DNA from: Arthrobacter sp. Leaf69
GTDB taxonomy: Bacteria > Actinomycetota > Actinomycetes > Actinomycetales > Micrococcaceae
Direction of reading: 5' to 3'
NCBI RefSeq assembly: GCF_001422645.1
Contig: NZ_LMLR01000016.1
Coordinates: 163,538 to 227,537, forward strand
Length of the DNA: 64,000 nucleotides
A program made the translations under genes and the position numbers. Positions 34,645 through 43,837 of this stretch are shown here, in pieces (the stretch's first letter is position 1; every line of letters begins with the position of its first letter). Below the pieces are notes generated by a model. That model ran no database searches. It had not been told where the DNA came from and worked only from the letters and a program-made list of their open reading frames with translations.

Positions 34645-35619
34645 TCAGTCGCCGGAGCGGGCCCTGACGAGGACTGCCTCGAAGCTCTTGGCCGCGGGCG
34701 TGGTGAATTTCGCGTTGACGAGTGCGAGGGTGTTGCCGAACAGCGCCGCCGTGGTGGGGACGTCGAAGTTCTTGCTGGTGATGACTTCCTCCACCTCACC
34801 GGAGCTCACGCGTCCGTTCAGGTCGATCCGGCTGACTTGGTTGAGGAGGTTCTGGACGGCCCAGAGGGTGCCACCGCGGACGACGATGCCATCGACATTC
34901 GGCAGTGCGACCGGGTCCCCGGCGGAGTTAGTGACCTCGATCTTCTTATTGGATCCGTCGCGCGTGTCCACGGCGTACAGGGCGCCGCGGCCGGTGTGGG
35001 CGACGATCAGTGTGCGGCCCTCATCAGCGGCGGCGATGCCGTTGAGGTTGAATCCTTCGTCCACGGTTCCGGCAGGCGCTTCAAGGGCGACTGTCCGGGC
35101 TTTGCCCGGGTTCCCGTCATGGCTGATCGGGATCCGGTAAAGCTCACCGGCGCTGGAATTGGTGAACCACGCGACGTCGCGGGTCAGGATGACGTCGTTG
35201 ATGAACTTGTCGCCGCCCTTGGCCAGTTGATACACGGCCACGGTCTTCCTCGTCTCCAGGTCGTACACATAGGCCTGGCCGGTGGCGCCGCCGGCGACGA
35301 AGAGAAGCTCATTGTCCCGGTCGACCTTCATACCCAGGGCTGCCCGGCCTTTCGGCGCCGTGATGAACAGCTTTGCGGTGCCTCTGTCGATATCTCCGCG
35401 GAAGATGTTGCCGTTGAGCCGGTCGCCGGCGAAGAAGGTGCTGCCCGCCCCTGCGGCGATGCCCTCAGCACCGGTGGCGCCGGGGAGTTTGATCACCGAG
35501 GACCGCTCATCGCCGTGCGCCCGGTCGGCGGTCGCGAGGGGTGCCGGCACGAGAAATGCCGCCAGGGCGAGGATGCCGACGGCGATCCAACGGATTGGTT
35601 TTACCTGAATATTGCGCAT
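34645..35619 (-). CDS. secreted beta-propeller protein (SMP-30/NHL-like)
   Basis: 324 residues from ATG 35619, with GGAG about eight bases upstream. A Sec signal peptide (RWIAVGILALAAFLVPAPLA) ends near PLATA. The mature chain has repeated propeller strands (GAEGIAAGAGSTFFAGD, DDRDGSN-like loops, NLNGIAAADEGRTLIVAHTG, VDGIVVRGGTLWAVQNLLNQ). Close homologues are often annotated as superoxide dismutase in error; no metal-binding pattern supports that. It likely acts outside the cell in ligand binding or sugar-lactone chemistry. Confidence 0.82.
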   Translation of the reverse strand: MRNIQVKPIRWIAVGILALAAFLVPAPLATADRAHGDERSSVIKLPGATGAEGIAAGAGSTFFAGDRLNGNIFRGDIDRGTAKLFITAPKGRAALGMKVDRDNELLFVAGGATGQAYVYDLETRKTVAVYQLAKGGDKFINDVILTRDVAWFTNSSAGELYRIPISHDGNPGKARTVALEAPAGTVDEGFNLNGIAAADEGRTLIVAHTGRGALYAVDTRDGSNKKIEVTNSAGDPVALPNVDGIVVRGGTLWAVQNLLNQVSRIDLNGRVSSGEVEEVITSKNFDVPTTAALFGNTLALVNAKFTTPAAKSFEAVLVRARSGD

Positions 35620-35807
35620 GATGTGCTCCGAGATCGGGCTTTCCGCGCGGGTCGGCCAGCACGGGAGCTCCCCGCGATGGTACTTCCAGTGTAGGCACGC
35701 CGCCCGGCGCAGGCCAGAGCCCGCGGGCCGGTCCCGGGCTGTCATCTGAGCGCCCGGTCCGCGGCCGGGTGCGGCGGCCCGCGGCGCAACGCGATACATT
35801 GGCAGGC

Positions 35808-36281
35808 ATGAGCGAAGCCACCCCCGATGGCGCCGGCCGCGGCACCATCCTGGTCCTCAACGGGCCCAACCTGAACCTGCTCGGCACCCGCGAACCGGAG
35901 AAGTACGGCACCGCCACCCTGGCCGACGTCGAACAACTCGCCAAGGACACCGGCGCGGCGCACGGCATCGACGTCGAGTGCTTCCAGTCGAACCACGAGG
36001 GTGCCCTTGTGGATGCCATCCATGCCGCCCGCGGAAAGGCTGTCGGCATCGTGATCAACGCCGGCGCTTACACCCACACCTCGGTGGCCATCCGGGACGC
36101 CATCTCCGCGGTGCAGCTGCCCGCCGTCGAGGTCCACATCACGAATGTCCACGCCCGCGAGGCGTTCCGGCACCACTCGTACCTCTCGGACATCAGCAAG
36201 GCAGTGATCGCCGGCGCGGGGATCCTGGGCTACCGGTTCGCCGTTGAGTACCTCGCCGGGTTGCAGGCCAGCCGGGACTGA
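35808..36281 (+). CDS. aroQ: type II 3-dehydroquinate dehydratase
   Basis: 157 residues. Converts 3-dehydroquinate to 3-dehydroshikimate in the shikimate pathway. Motifs are LVLNGPNLNLLGTREPEKYG (catalytic Tyr at the end), FQSNHEGALVDAI, IVINAGAYTHTSVAIRDAI and VEVHITNVHAREAFRHHS. ATG 35808 is chosen over an earlier in-frame start at 35769 because TACATT (35795-35800) ends seven bases before it, consistent with leaderless initiation. DUF2332 follows after two bases. Confidence 0.97.
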   Translation: MSEATPDGAGRGTILVLNGPNLNLLGTREPEKYGTATLADVEQLAKDTGAAHGIDVECFQSNHEGALVDAIHAARGKAVGIVINAGAYTHTSVAIRDAISAVQLPAVEVHITNVHAREAFRHHSYLSDISKAVIAGAGILGYRFAVEYLAGLQASRD

Positions 36282-36283
36282 GC

Positions 36284-37381
36284 ATGTCCCCCGCTGATCC
36301 CGCCGGCAGGGAGCCGGCCGCTCCCCGGCCCGGCCCAACGGAACCAGGCCCGGCGGTATCAGGCCGAGCGGAATCCGGGACATCGCAGTGGTACCGGCAC
36401 TTCGGCGCCGTCGACGCGCCTGGGAATTCCGCGTGCTACGCCGAATGGTCGGTGGGCATCGCGGACGACCCGGAGCTGCTCCGGCGGATCGACGAGTGGC
36501 CGCACAACAAGCGCCAGCCCCTGCTGATGCTCGCGGCGGCACGCTTCCTCGGCGCACAAATCAGCCCCTACCCGGATTTCCGGGCGTTCCTGGACGCGCA
36601 CTGGGAGGACGTCTCCCGGATAGTGCTCACCCGGGCCACCCAGACCAACGAGGCCGGCCGCTGCGCCACCCTGCTGCCCTCCCTGGCGCAGATCGCCGCC
36701 GCCGGCGGGCGGCCGCTCGCTCTGCTTGAGGTCGGGGCCTCGGCCGGGCTCAACCTGTTTCCCGAACGCTACGGCTATGAGTACGACGCCGGCCCCGGGC
36801 TCACCCGGCTGGACCCGGCCGGCGCTGCTCCCGGCAGTTACCCGGTCCTGGGCTGCGCCGTCACCGGCCCGGTCCCGCTCCCGGCGGCGCTCCCGCCGGT
36901 GGTGTGGCGGGCGGGGATCGATCTGAACCCCCTCGACGTCCGGAACCCCGACGACGTCGCCTGGCTGGAGGCGCTGATCTGGCCGGAGCAGGACTTCCGC
37001 CGCGAGCGGCTGCGCCGGGCGATCGCCGTGGCGCGGGCCGACCCGCCCCTCCTGGTGGCCGGGGACCTCAACGACCGGTTCCTCGACTTGGCCGCGCAGG
37101 CGCCGTCGGACGCCATTCTGGTGGTCTTCCACAGCGCGGTCCTGGCCTACCTCGATGCGGCCGCCCGGGACCGGTTCCGCGCCGCAATGGCGCGGCTCGC
37201 CGTCGATACCGGCTGCCACTGGCTCTCCAACGAGGGGCACACCGTCATCCTCCAGGCCGACGGCTCCAGCGTGGTCCCGGAGATGGACGACGAGCGGCTC
37301 CGCGGCCGGTTCCTGCTGCTTCACAACGGGAAGCCGGTGGCGATCACAGGCCCCCACGGCCAGAGCCTGGAGTGGCTCTGA
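36284..37381 (+). CDS. DUF2332 domain protein
   Basis: 365 residues. The DUF2332 family features are present: an early YRHFGAVDAPGNSACYAEWS, then RATQTNEAGRCATLLPSLAQ and LLEVGASAGLNLFPERY, which looks like a SAM-binding GxSxG-type loop. The function is unknown; the fold may be methyltransferase-like. The start ATG is two bases after the aroQ stop, so the two are probably cotranscribed. The Pro-rich N-terminal 30 residues are poorly conserved in such proteins. Confidence 0.88.
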   Translation: MSPADPAGREPAAPRPGPTEPGPAVSGRAESGTSQWYRHFGAVDAPGNSACYAEWSVGIADDPELLRRIDEWPHNKRQPLLMLAAARFLGAQISPYPDFRAFLDAHWEDVSRIVLTRATQTNEAGRCATLLPSLAQIAAAGGRPLALLEVGASAGLNLFPERYGYEYDAGPGLTRLDPAGAAPGSYPVLGCAVTGPVPLPAALPPVVWRAGIDLNPLDVRNPDDVAWLEALIWPEQDFRRERLRRAIAVARADPPLLVAGDLNDRFLDLAAQAPSDAILVVFHSAVLAYLDAAARDRFRAAMARLAVDTGCHWLSNEGHTVILQADGSSVVPEMDDERLRGRFLLLHNGKPVAITGPHGQSLEWL

Positions 37382-37431
37382 CCGGCCGCATTCCGGCGCC
37401 CAGTGAGTTCTGGCCCGCTACTTCTGGCCCG

Positions 37432-38616
37432 TTACTTCTGGATGCACTGGCCCGGGGAGACCGCGTTCGCAAGGCCCGGCGCCTGGGAGGCGACCGGTCG
37501 CAGGTCCGCCATAGTGATGGCGTAACCGAGCGGGGATCCGCTGGTGGCCTTGGCGAAAATTACTCCGGCCACCTGGCCGTCGTTGGTCAGCAGCGGGCCT
37601 CCCGAGTTGCCCGGCTGGACGTCCCCGGCGATCCGGTAAACGTCCGCCGGCGCGGGGTTGTTGCCGTAAATGTCCGGCACCAGCACTGTCGCGATGTCCT
37701 GCACCGTGGCAGGTTTGGACTGGAACGGGCCGCCGTGGGGGTACCCGGCGAACGCCGCCGGGCTGCCGGCCGCCAGGTCGGAACTAAGGGGCAGCGGGGC
37801 GGTCCGCAGGCCGTCCACGGCCACGACTGCGAGGTCATGCTGGGTGTCGAAGTACACCACGCGCCCGGGCAGGGCACCGGCGCCGGGGATCTCCACAACC
37901 GGCTCCGGCACGCCGGCAACCACGTGGGCGTTCGTGACCACGCGGCCGGGCGAGACCACGAAACCGGTCCCGGTCTGGTTCTGTCCGCACTGGTAGGCGG
38001 TGCCGGCGATCTTCAGGACCGAATCCGCGGCCCTGTTCAGCGCCGGGGTGTCGGTGCTGGTATCCGGAATGGCCACCGGCTGGCCTTCCCCGATGCCCTC
38101 GAACAGCGTCGGGATGCCCTCACCGATCACCGCGGACCGAAGCTGGGCCATCGAGGTTTTCAGCGGTACGGGGGTTACGCCGTCGATGAAGCGGATCACT
38201 TTGGATTCGGCGAGCGGCTGGGAGACGAAGGGCACGCCGAGTGCGCCGATACTGAACGCCAGCATCGACATCACCAGGGCGGATACCACCACGTTGACAC
38301 CTCCGCCGGCCAACCGGTCCACGGACCGCAGCGGGTTGATTTTGACGACGCTGCGGATGTTGCGCCCGATGGCGGTGCCAATCCCATGCCCCAGCATCAT
38401 CAGCAAAACGGCGGTGGCAATGATCGCCGTGAGGCGCCAGCCGCTGTCCTCCACCAGGCCGCTGACAATGGGGACGGACACAAACGCGGCCACGGCGCCC
38501 GCGGCGAACCCGGCGATGCCGCCGACTGTGACGAGGAAGCCGTTGCGAAGGCCGTGGAACAGGTAGGACAGCAGTGTCAGAATCAACACGAGGTCCAGGA
38601 TGGTCAAGCCGAACAC
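37432..38616 (-). CDS. marP: MarP family membrane serine protease
   Basis: 394 residues. The N-terminal 140 residues form four CvpA-like transmembrane segments (GLTILDLVLILTLLSYLFHG and following). The C-terminal domain is a chymotrypsin-like protease with catalytic His in VVTNAHVVAG (about residue 231), Asp in DTQHDLAVVAV (about 262) and Ser in QPGNSGGPLLT (about 338). Cysteines near residues 208 and 392 probably form the regulatory disulfide. The Mycobacterium homologue MarP keeps pH balance under acid stress; that role is inferred by homology. GTG 38616 has AAGGAG upstream. Confidence 0.93.
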   Translation of the reverse strand: MFGLTILDLVLILTLLSYLFHGLRNGFLVTVGGIAGFAAGAVAAFVSVPIVSGLVEDSGWRLTAIIATAVLLMMLGHGIGTAIGRNIRSVVKINPLRSVDRLAGGGVNVVVSALVMSMLAFSIGALGVPFVSQPLAESKVIRFIDGVTPVPLKTSMAQLRSAVIGEGIPTLFEGIGEGQPVAIPDTSTDTPALNRAADSVLKIAGTAYQCGQNQTGTGFVVSPGRVVTNAHVVAGVPEPVVEIPGAGALPGRVVYFDTQHDLAVVAVDGLRTAPLPLSSDLAAGSPAAFAGYPHGGPFQSKPATVQDIATVLVPDIYGNNPAPADVYRIAGDVQPGNSGGPLLTNDGQVAGVIFAKATSGSPLGYAITMADLRPVASQAPGLANAVSPGQCIQK

Positions 38617-38739
38617 CGAGGCTCCTTAAAGGCGGGTAAGCCCCAATTCTACCGGCGCAGACTGACAATTTGCCGAGCGTCCGCGGAGGCCACGGACAGC
38701 CGGGCTGGCTCCCCCTCCACGACGTTTGGCGCGTTTCGG

Positions 38740-38755
38740 TGCCAAGTACGTCACA
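38740..38755 (+). promoter_or_regulatory. candidate Crp/GlxR half-site upstream of crp
   Basis: TGCCAAGTACGTCACA matches TGTGA-N6-TCACA at the right half perfectly, and the left half at three of five bases. It lies 68-83 bp upstream of the crp start, so autoregulation is possible. This is one weak match in a GC-rich genome and is only a candidate. Confidence 0.35.
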
Positions 38756-38822
38756 GAAGCGCCAAAATTCTGAAACAATGGCTGAAGCGCCCCAGCCGAC
38801 ACAGTTTTAGTCAGGAGATTTC

Positions 38823-39500
38823 ATGGATATCGAGGTATTGCGCCGCGCCCCCCTTTTCGCCACGCTCGACGACGAGGCGTTCCGTCTGCTGACGGACGAA
38901 CTCACCGAGGTGGACCTCTCACGCGGAGCCTCGGTATTCCGGGAAGGTGACCAGGGCGACCAGCTCTATTTCATCGTCTCCGGCAAGGTCAAGCTCGGCC
39001 GCACGTCCCCTGACGGCCGGGAGTCCCTGCTTGCCATCCTCGGCCCGGGTGAGCTCTTCGGCGAGATGGCACTGTTCGATCCGAGCCCGCGGACCGCCAC
39101 GGCAACGGCCGTCTCTGAAACGCGGCTGGCCGGGCTGAAGAACGAGAGCCTCAACGCCCTGCTGCGCACCCGCCCTGAGGTTTCCGCACAGTTGCTGCAG
39201 GCCCTGGCACGCCGCCTGCGCCGCACCAACGATTCCCTGTCCGACCTGGTGTTCTCCGATGTTCCGGGCCGCGTCGCCAAGGCGCTGCTGGACCTGGCAG
39301 ACCGCTTCGGCCGTCCCGCGACCGACGGCGTCCTGGTGGCCCACGAGCTCACCCAGGAAGAACTGGCCCAGCTGGTCGGGGCGTCCCGCGAGACGGTCAA
39401 CAAGGCCCTCGCCGAATTTGTGCAGCGCGGCTGGCTGCGCCTGGAGGCCCGCGCCGTCGTTATCCTCGACATGCAGCGCCTCCGCCAGCGTTCCCGCTAG
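38823..39500 (+). CDS. Crp/Fnr (GlxR-like) transcriptional regulator
   Basis: 225 residues. The cyclic-nucleotide binding domain (about residues 10-120) has the phosphate-binding cassette GPGELFGEMALFDPSPRTAT. A long C-helix and winged HTH follow, with ELTQEELAQLVGASRETVNK as the recognition-helix region. It is the orthologue of corynebacterial GlxR and mycobacterial Crp, a global cAMP-responsive regulator. A ribosome binding site AGGAG precedes the ATG at 38823. It is transcribed away from marP and is followed by an intrinsic terminator. Confidence 0.95.
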   Translation: MDIEVLRRAPLFATLDDEAFRLLTDELTEVDLSRGASVFREGDQGDQLYFIVSGKVKLGRTSPDGRESLLAILGPGELFGEMALFDPSPRTATATAVSETRLAGLKNESLNALLRTRPEVSAQLLQALARRLRRTNDSLSDLVFSDVPGRVAKALLDLADRFGRPATDGVLVAHELTQEELAQLVGASRETVNKALAEFVQRGWLRLEARAVVILDMQRLRQRSR

Positions 39501-39530
39501 GCCCGTTTGGCAGCACACCCGCAGTTCGCC

Positions 39531-39565
39531 CGAAGGCCGGCCCGTGAAAACGGCGCCGGCCTTCG
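39531..39565 (+). terminator. terminator hairpin after crp
   Basis: CGAAGGCCGGC (39531-39541) pairs perfectly with GCCGGCCTTCG (39555-39565) around a 13-base loop. No strong U-run follows, but an 11-bp GC-rich stem at this location is a credible terminator. Confidence 0.7.
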
Positions 39566-39595
39566 GTGGTTAAGCCCGAAAGAACGCCCGCCCGC

Positions 39596-39802
39596 GGGAC
39601 ATGCCCATCCCTGGACTCACATCCCACCGGACATGCCCATCCCTGGGCTCACATCCCACCGGACATGCCCGTTCCTGGCAGCTAGGAGTGGCCATAATGC
39701 CACTATGTCCACTGGCTCGGGCCCGCGGAGGGCATGTCCAGTGGCAGGGCGGGATGAACGGGCGGCATGTCCACTGTTGGGGCACTGCACAGGGCATGTC
39801 CC
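39596..39802. repeat. intergenic repeat cluster bounded by GGGACATGCCC / GGGCATGTCCC
   Basis: The 349-bp gap between crp and the Nudix gene holds no gene. GGGACATGCCC starts it (39596-39606) and its exact reverse complement ends it (39792-39802). Inside, two direct copies beginning GGACATGCCCATCCCTGG and ending CTCACATCCCACC are followed by a third partial copy. CATGTCCA occurs twice in the second half. The element resembles those at 44.8 and 53.1 kb. Confidence 0.75.
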
Positions 39803-39849
39803 TTGAGCGGTCCTGCCAGCCAGTGCCCCGGCCCTTCAGCGCCCCGGGG

Positions 39850-40761
39850 TCAGCGTTCGCGCTGGGGTTCTCCGGCGACCGTCTTGGCCGCCTCCACCTC
39901 GAGCAGGAGCTGTCCGTTTTCCTCGACAAGCTTCGGCTGGTAGACGTGGGCCTTGCGCTTGTAGCTCAGGTAGGCGATGCAGCCGTTGGCCGCCGCCATC
40001 TTCTCCAGCATGATCTCCGAGCCGGGCACCAGCAGCTGGCTCAGGGTGAGCCCGACGGTGTTCTCCTGGCCCGCCTCGTCGCCGAGCTCGGTGGTGTCCC
40101 GGCCGTCGATGACCTTCCGGGCGCACACCCAGCGGCCCCACACGCCCTTGCTGGCGAGCAACGAGGGCTGCTGGTTCATCGGCACGGTGGCCGCGAAATA
40201 CCGGGTGTTGAAGCGGCGGTGCGCGAAGTCCGGGCTGAGCCAGTTGACCAGGGGTTTGAGCAGGTCCGTCCGCACCGAGAGCCCGCGCTTGGCCAGCACC
40301 TCGGTAAACGACTTCTCCTGCTCCGCCACGGCCACGCGGGCCCGCATCCACTCGGCCGAGGACGTGGCCTCCACCGTGGTGGACAGGTCCGGGCCGGCCA
40401 GGAGGATGCCGGTTTCCTCAAACAGTTCACGGATGGCGCCCACCACGTGGCGGCGCGCCAGTCCGACGTCGACGGTCCCCATCTGCTCGGCCCAATGCTG
40501 CGGTGAGGGGCCCAGCCAGCCGACCGCGTCGTCGTCGGACGCCTCCAGCGACCCGCCCGGAAAGGCGAGGACACCCAGCGGTGACGATCCCGGCCGGTAA
40601 CCCAGCCAGGTCTCCAGGCCCGTGGGCGAATCGCGAAGCAGCACCACCGAGGAAGCGAACCGTGCCGCGCGGGGCGTCCGTTCGCCGTGTTCAAGCCAGC
40701 TGCGGGCCGCCCCCTCAAGATCCGGGGGAAGGACAAACAGTCGTCGGGCTAACTGAGGCAA
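39850..40761 (-). CDS. NUDIX hydrolase with split Nudix box (NUDT19-like)
   Basis: 303 residues. The Nudix box begins VLAFPGGSLEAS and resumes at GAIRELFEETGILLAGP, with about 30 residues inserted between. This is the split-box plan of NUDT19-like diphosphatases. The substrate is unknown; related enzymes act on CoA derivatives or other nucleotide diphosphates. It is last of a minus-strand operon after DUF4177 and RidA (16-bp gap to RidA). The C-terminus (CIAYLSYKRKAHVYQPKLVE) is less conserved. Confidence 0.85.
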   Translation of the reverse strand: MPQLARRLFVLPPDLEGAARSWLEHGERTPRAARFASSVVLLRDSPTGLETWLGYRPGSSPLGVLAFPGGSLEASDDDAVGWLGPSPQHWAEQMGTVDVGLARRHVVGAIRELFEETGILLAGPDLSTTVEATSSAEWMRARVAVAEQEKSFTEVLAKRGLSVRTDLLKPLVNWLSPDFAHRRFNTRYFAATVPMNQQPSLLASKGVWGRWVCARKVIDGRDTTELGDEAGQENTVGLTLSQLLVPGSEIMLEKMAAANGCIAYLSYKRKAHVYQPKLVEENGQLLLEVEAAKTVAGEPQRER

Positions 40762-40777
40762 GGAACTGACCGGCCCT

Positions 40778-41347
40778 CTAGGCGAATTCGGCGATCAGTT
40801 CGACTTCAACCGGTGAGTCGAGCGGAAGGACGGCCACGCCGACGGCGGACCGTGCGTGCTGGCCGGCGTCGCCGAGGACCTTGCCCAGCAGGTCGGACGC
40901 GCCGTTGATCACACCGGGCTGGCCGGTGAAGGACGGGTCGGAGGCGACGAACCCCACAACCTTGACGATCCGCGTGATCCGGTCGAGGTCCCCGATGACG
41001 CTCTTCACGGCTGCCAGGGCGTTGACGGCGCACACCGCGGCGTACCGCTGGGCGGCGTCCGGTGAGACCGTGGCCTCGTCCGAGGCGCCTTCAGTGCCCG
41101 AGGACACCTTGCCGGTCGCTTCCAGCTGGCCGTTGATGAACGGCAGCTGACCCGAGGTGTAGACATGGTTGCCGGAAATCACAGCCGGGACGTAGGCGGC
41201 CACCGGGGCGGCAACCTCCGGCAGGGTCAGGCCCAGCTCGGCGAGGCGCTGCTCGACGGCGGACGACGCGCCCGTTCCTGAGGTGCTGCGGTCCGGAGTT
41301 TCGGAGTCTCCGGACGCGCCCGGAGCGGAAGATGCGGGGGTGCTCAT
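40778..41347 (-). CDS. RidA family protein
   Basis: 189 residues. The first 30 are low-complexity (SSAPGASGDSETPDRSTSG), then the trimeric RidA/YjgF core with VISGNHVYTSGQLPFINGQ and RIVKVVGFVASDPSFTGQP. RidA deaminates reactive enamine/imine intermediates from amino-acid metabolism; the catalytic Arg of classic RidA is not clearly present here, so it may belong to another subfamily. The ATG at 41347 is two bases downstream of the DUF4177 stop, so the genes are coupled. Confidence 0.88.
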   Translation of the reverse strand: MSTPASSAPGASGDSETPDRSTSGTGASSAVEQRLAELGLTLPEVAAPVAAYVPAVISGNHVYTSGQLPFINGQLEATGKVSSGTEGASDEATVSPDAAQRYAAVCAVNALAAVKSVIGDLDRITRIVKVVGFVASDPSFTGQPGVINGASDLLGKVLGDAGQHARSAVGVAVLPLDSPVEVELIAEFA

Positions 41348-41349
41348 GG

Positions 41350-41505
41350 CTACTGCTTCTCCCTCTTGAGATAGGCAACCAGGCCGTTTCCTTCGGGGCC
41401 CGGAACAACCTGGACAAGCTCCCAGCCGTCGTCACCCCACTGGTCCAAAATCTGCTTTGTGGCGTGGATAATGAGCGGAATCGTGGCGTACTCCCATTTG
41501 GTCAT
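41350..41505 (-). CDS. DUF4177 small protein
   Basis: 51 residues, missed by a 60-residue cutoff. It begins MTKWEYATIPLIIHATKQIL, then DQWGDDGWELVQVVPGPEG and LVAYLKREKQ. The WGDDGWELV segment marks DUF4177, a family of unknown function that sits before RidA and a Nudix gene in Micrococcaceae. The stop is two bases from the RidA start, and ponA begins 37 bp away on the other strand, so the intergenic DNA holds two divergent promoters. Confidence 0.88.
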   Translation of the reverse strand: MTKWEYATIPLIIHATKQILDQWGDDGWELVQVVPGPEGNGLVAYLKREKQ

Positions 41506-41542
41506 GAGCTAAAGCCTAGTCCTTGCCGGTAAAGTGGAAAAC

Positions 41543-43834
41543 ATGGCGACTGGTAAGAACCCTTTATTTGACACGGCCACCACCCTCGGAAAGATCCTTC
41601 TTTTCCTGGGCGTGAGCGCCATTTGTGGCGTCCTGGTGGCGGGACTGCTGGTCCCTGCGGCCGCCGTCACCGGCAGCTCGGCCAGCGGGTCGATCAAATT
41701 CTTCGACACCCTTCCGGCGGAGCTGAAGGTTGATCCGCCAAGCCAGTCCACCAAGATTCTGGCGGCCGACGGCAGCGTCATCGCCAACCTCTACCTCGAG
41801 AACCGCACCCGCGTGTCGCTGGATGACATGTCCCCGCACATCAAGAACGCGGTCATCGCCATCGAGGACAGCCGCTTCTACGAACACGGCGGCGTGGACA
41901 CCACCGGCATCATGCGCGCGCTGGTCAGCACCGCCCGGGGCAACAAGCAGGGCGCGTCGACCATCACGCAGCAGTACGTGAACAATGTCATCAACTCTTC
42001 CCTCGAGGCCGAGGGCAAGGGCGACGAGGTCCTCCTGAACGGCGTGAACAAGGGCGTCGGGGACAAGCTCCGCGAGATGAAGCTCGCCATCGCTCTGGAG
42101 AAGAAGTTCACCAAGGAGGAGATCCTTGAGGGCTACCTCAACATCGTCTTCTTCAACCGCGACGCCTACGGCATTGAGGCAGCCTCACGGTTGTTCTTCA
42201 GCACCACCGCCAAGAAACTGACCCTCCCGCAGGCGGCGCTTCTCGCCGGCGTTGTGAATAGCCCGTCGTTCTACGATCCGATCACCAACCCGGAGAACGC
42301 CAAGAACCGCCGCGACCTGGTGCTGAAGGCCATGTACACGCAGGGCAAGATCAAGCAGGCGGACTATGAAGCCGCCGTCGCCACGCCGGTCACCACCAAG
42401 GTGACCCAGCCCCGGCAGGGCTGCGCCTACTCGCCGACGTCGCCGTACTTCTGCGATTACGTGCTGCACCTGCTGCTCAACAACCCGGCGTACGGCGCGG
42501 ACGCGAAAGAACGTGAGCGGAAGGTCTTCCGCGGCGGCCTGACGATCAAGACCACCCTGGAGCCCGCCGCCCAGAAGGCAGCCCAGGCGCAGGTGGATGC
42601 CGCTGCCGGGGCGAACCCGGACAAGTGGGGCGCCGCCCTGGTCTCCGTGGAGCCGGGCACGGGCAAAATCACCAACATGGCCCAGAACACCTCGTGGCTG
42701 CCCGCCAAGGGGAAGTTCGACACCCAGTTGAACTTCAACGTCGACAAGTACGACGAAAAAGGCAATGACATCAACGGCCTCGGCGGCGCCCAGCCGGGAT
42801 CCACGATGAAACCGTTCACCTTCGCCCAGTGGCTGGACGAGGGCAAATCCATGAATACCGTGGTCGATGGCTCTGTGCGGAAGTACCCCCTGAACTTCCA
42901 GTGGCGGAACTCCTGCGGCACCACCACGGGCGCCTACAATTCCGCCGAAGAAGGTCTGGGTGCCGCGCCCGACCTGCAGAACGCGGATCCGGACTACTAC
43001 AAGCCCATGACGGTCCTGCGGGGCCTCTACAACTCCATCAACACGGTCACCTTCGCCTCCGCCGCCCAGCTGGACTTCTGCGGGATTCAGAAGATCGTGG
43101 ACGCGGTGGGCATCCACAACGGCCTCGACAACTCGCCGGTCAACATGTCCGTTGTGGCCAACCTCCTGGGTTCCACCCAGACCTCGCCGCTGACCATGGC
43201 CAGCGCGTTCGCCACATTCGCCAACGACGGCCGGTACTGCGCCCCGATCGCCATTACCTCCGTGACCGATGCGACCGGAGCCCAGCTGCCCGCCCAGGCC
43301 ACCAACTGCCGGGACGCCCTGAAGCCGGAGGTCGCCCGCGGCGTGAACTACGCGCTGCAGGAGGTCCTGAACCGCGGGTCCGGATCGCTCATCCAGCCGC
43401 GGATCTCCACCCGGACAAACTTCCCGATCGCGGCCAAGACCGGTACGTCGAACAACAACGGTTCCACCTGGGTTGTCGGCCACACCACGGGCCTCGCGAC
43501 GGCGGCCTGGTTCGGCGACCCGCTGACCAACCAAAAGCGTGCCGGGCAGAACATCACGATCAACGGGAACTTCTACACGGGCATCGACGGTTACATGATC
43601 GCCGGCCCCATGTTCTCCCAGTTCATGGCGCAGATCGCCCCCTCGCACGGCACGGAGCCGTTCCCGGAACCGCCGTCGAACCTGTTGTACGAAGCCGCGC
43701 CGTACCAGCCGCCCAGCAACAACAACAGCAACAACAACAGCGACAGCAACAACAGCGACACCAAGGCTCCGTCGACGGAGAGCGCTACTCCCAAGGAGCC
43801 GGCGCCGTCCGCGCCGCCGGAAAAGAAGAAGTAG
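41543..43834 (+). CDS. ponA: class A penicillin-binding protein
   Basis: 763 residues, a peptidoglycan glycosyltransferase/transpeptidase. An N-terminal transmembrane anchor (ILLFLGVSAICGVLVAGLLV) precedes the GT51 domain with catalytic Glu in IAIEDSRFYEHGGVD and the GASTITQQYVNN motif. The transpeptidase has Ser420 in GSTMKPFTFAQ, SIN in YNSINTVTF and KTG in IAAKTGTSNNN. The C-terminus is an Asn/Ser-rich disordered tail (NNNSNNNSDSNNSDTK). ATG 41543 follows TAAAGT (41530-41535) by seven bases, so leaderless initiation is more likely than the GTG at 41534. Confidence 0.95.
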   Translation: MATGKNPLFDTATTLGKILLFLGVSAICGVLVAGLLVPAAAVTGSSASGSIKFFDTLPAELKVDPPSQSTKILAADGSVIANLYLENRTRVSLDDMSPHIKNAVIAIEDSRFYEHGGVDTTGIMRALVSTARGNKQGASTITQQYVNNVINSSLEAEGKGDEVLLNGVNKGVGDKLREMKLAIALEKKFTKEEILEGYLNIVFFNRDAYGIEAASRLFFSTTAKKLTLPQAALLAGVVNSPSFYDPITNPENAKNRRDLVLKAMYTQGKIKQADYEAAVATPVTTKVTQPRQGCAYSPTSPYFCDYVLHLLLNNPAYGADAKERERKVFRGGLTIKTTLEPAAQKAAQAQVDAAAGANPDKWGAALVSVEPGTGKITNMAQNTSWLPAKGKFDTQLNFNVDKYDEKGNDINGLGGAQPGSTMKPFTFAQWLDEGKSMNTVVDGSVRKYPLNFQWRNSCGTTTGAYNSAEEGLGAAPDLQNADPDYYKPMTVLRGLYNSINTVTFASAAQLDFCGIQKIVDAVGIHNGLDNSPVNMSVVANLLGSTQTSPLTMASAFATFANDGRYCAPIAITSVTDATGAQLPAQATNCRDALKPEVARGVNYALQEVLNRGSGSLIQPRISTRTNFPIAAKTGTSNNNGSTWVVGHTTGLATAAWFGDPLTNQKRAGQNITINGNFYTGIDGYMIAGPMFSQFMAQIAPSHGTEPFPEPPSNLLYEAAPYQPPSNNNSNNNSDSNNSDTKAPSTESATPKEPAPSAPPEKKK

Positions 43835-43837
43835 CCC

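Noticed and set aside
36904..38892. 662-codon open frame overlapping DUF2332 and marP
   Set aside because: Shadow frame; low-complexity translation and both real genes have clear family motifs.
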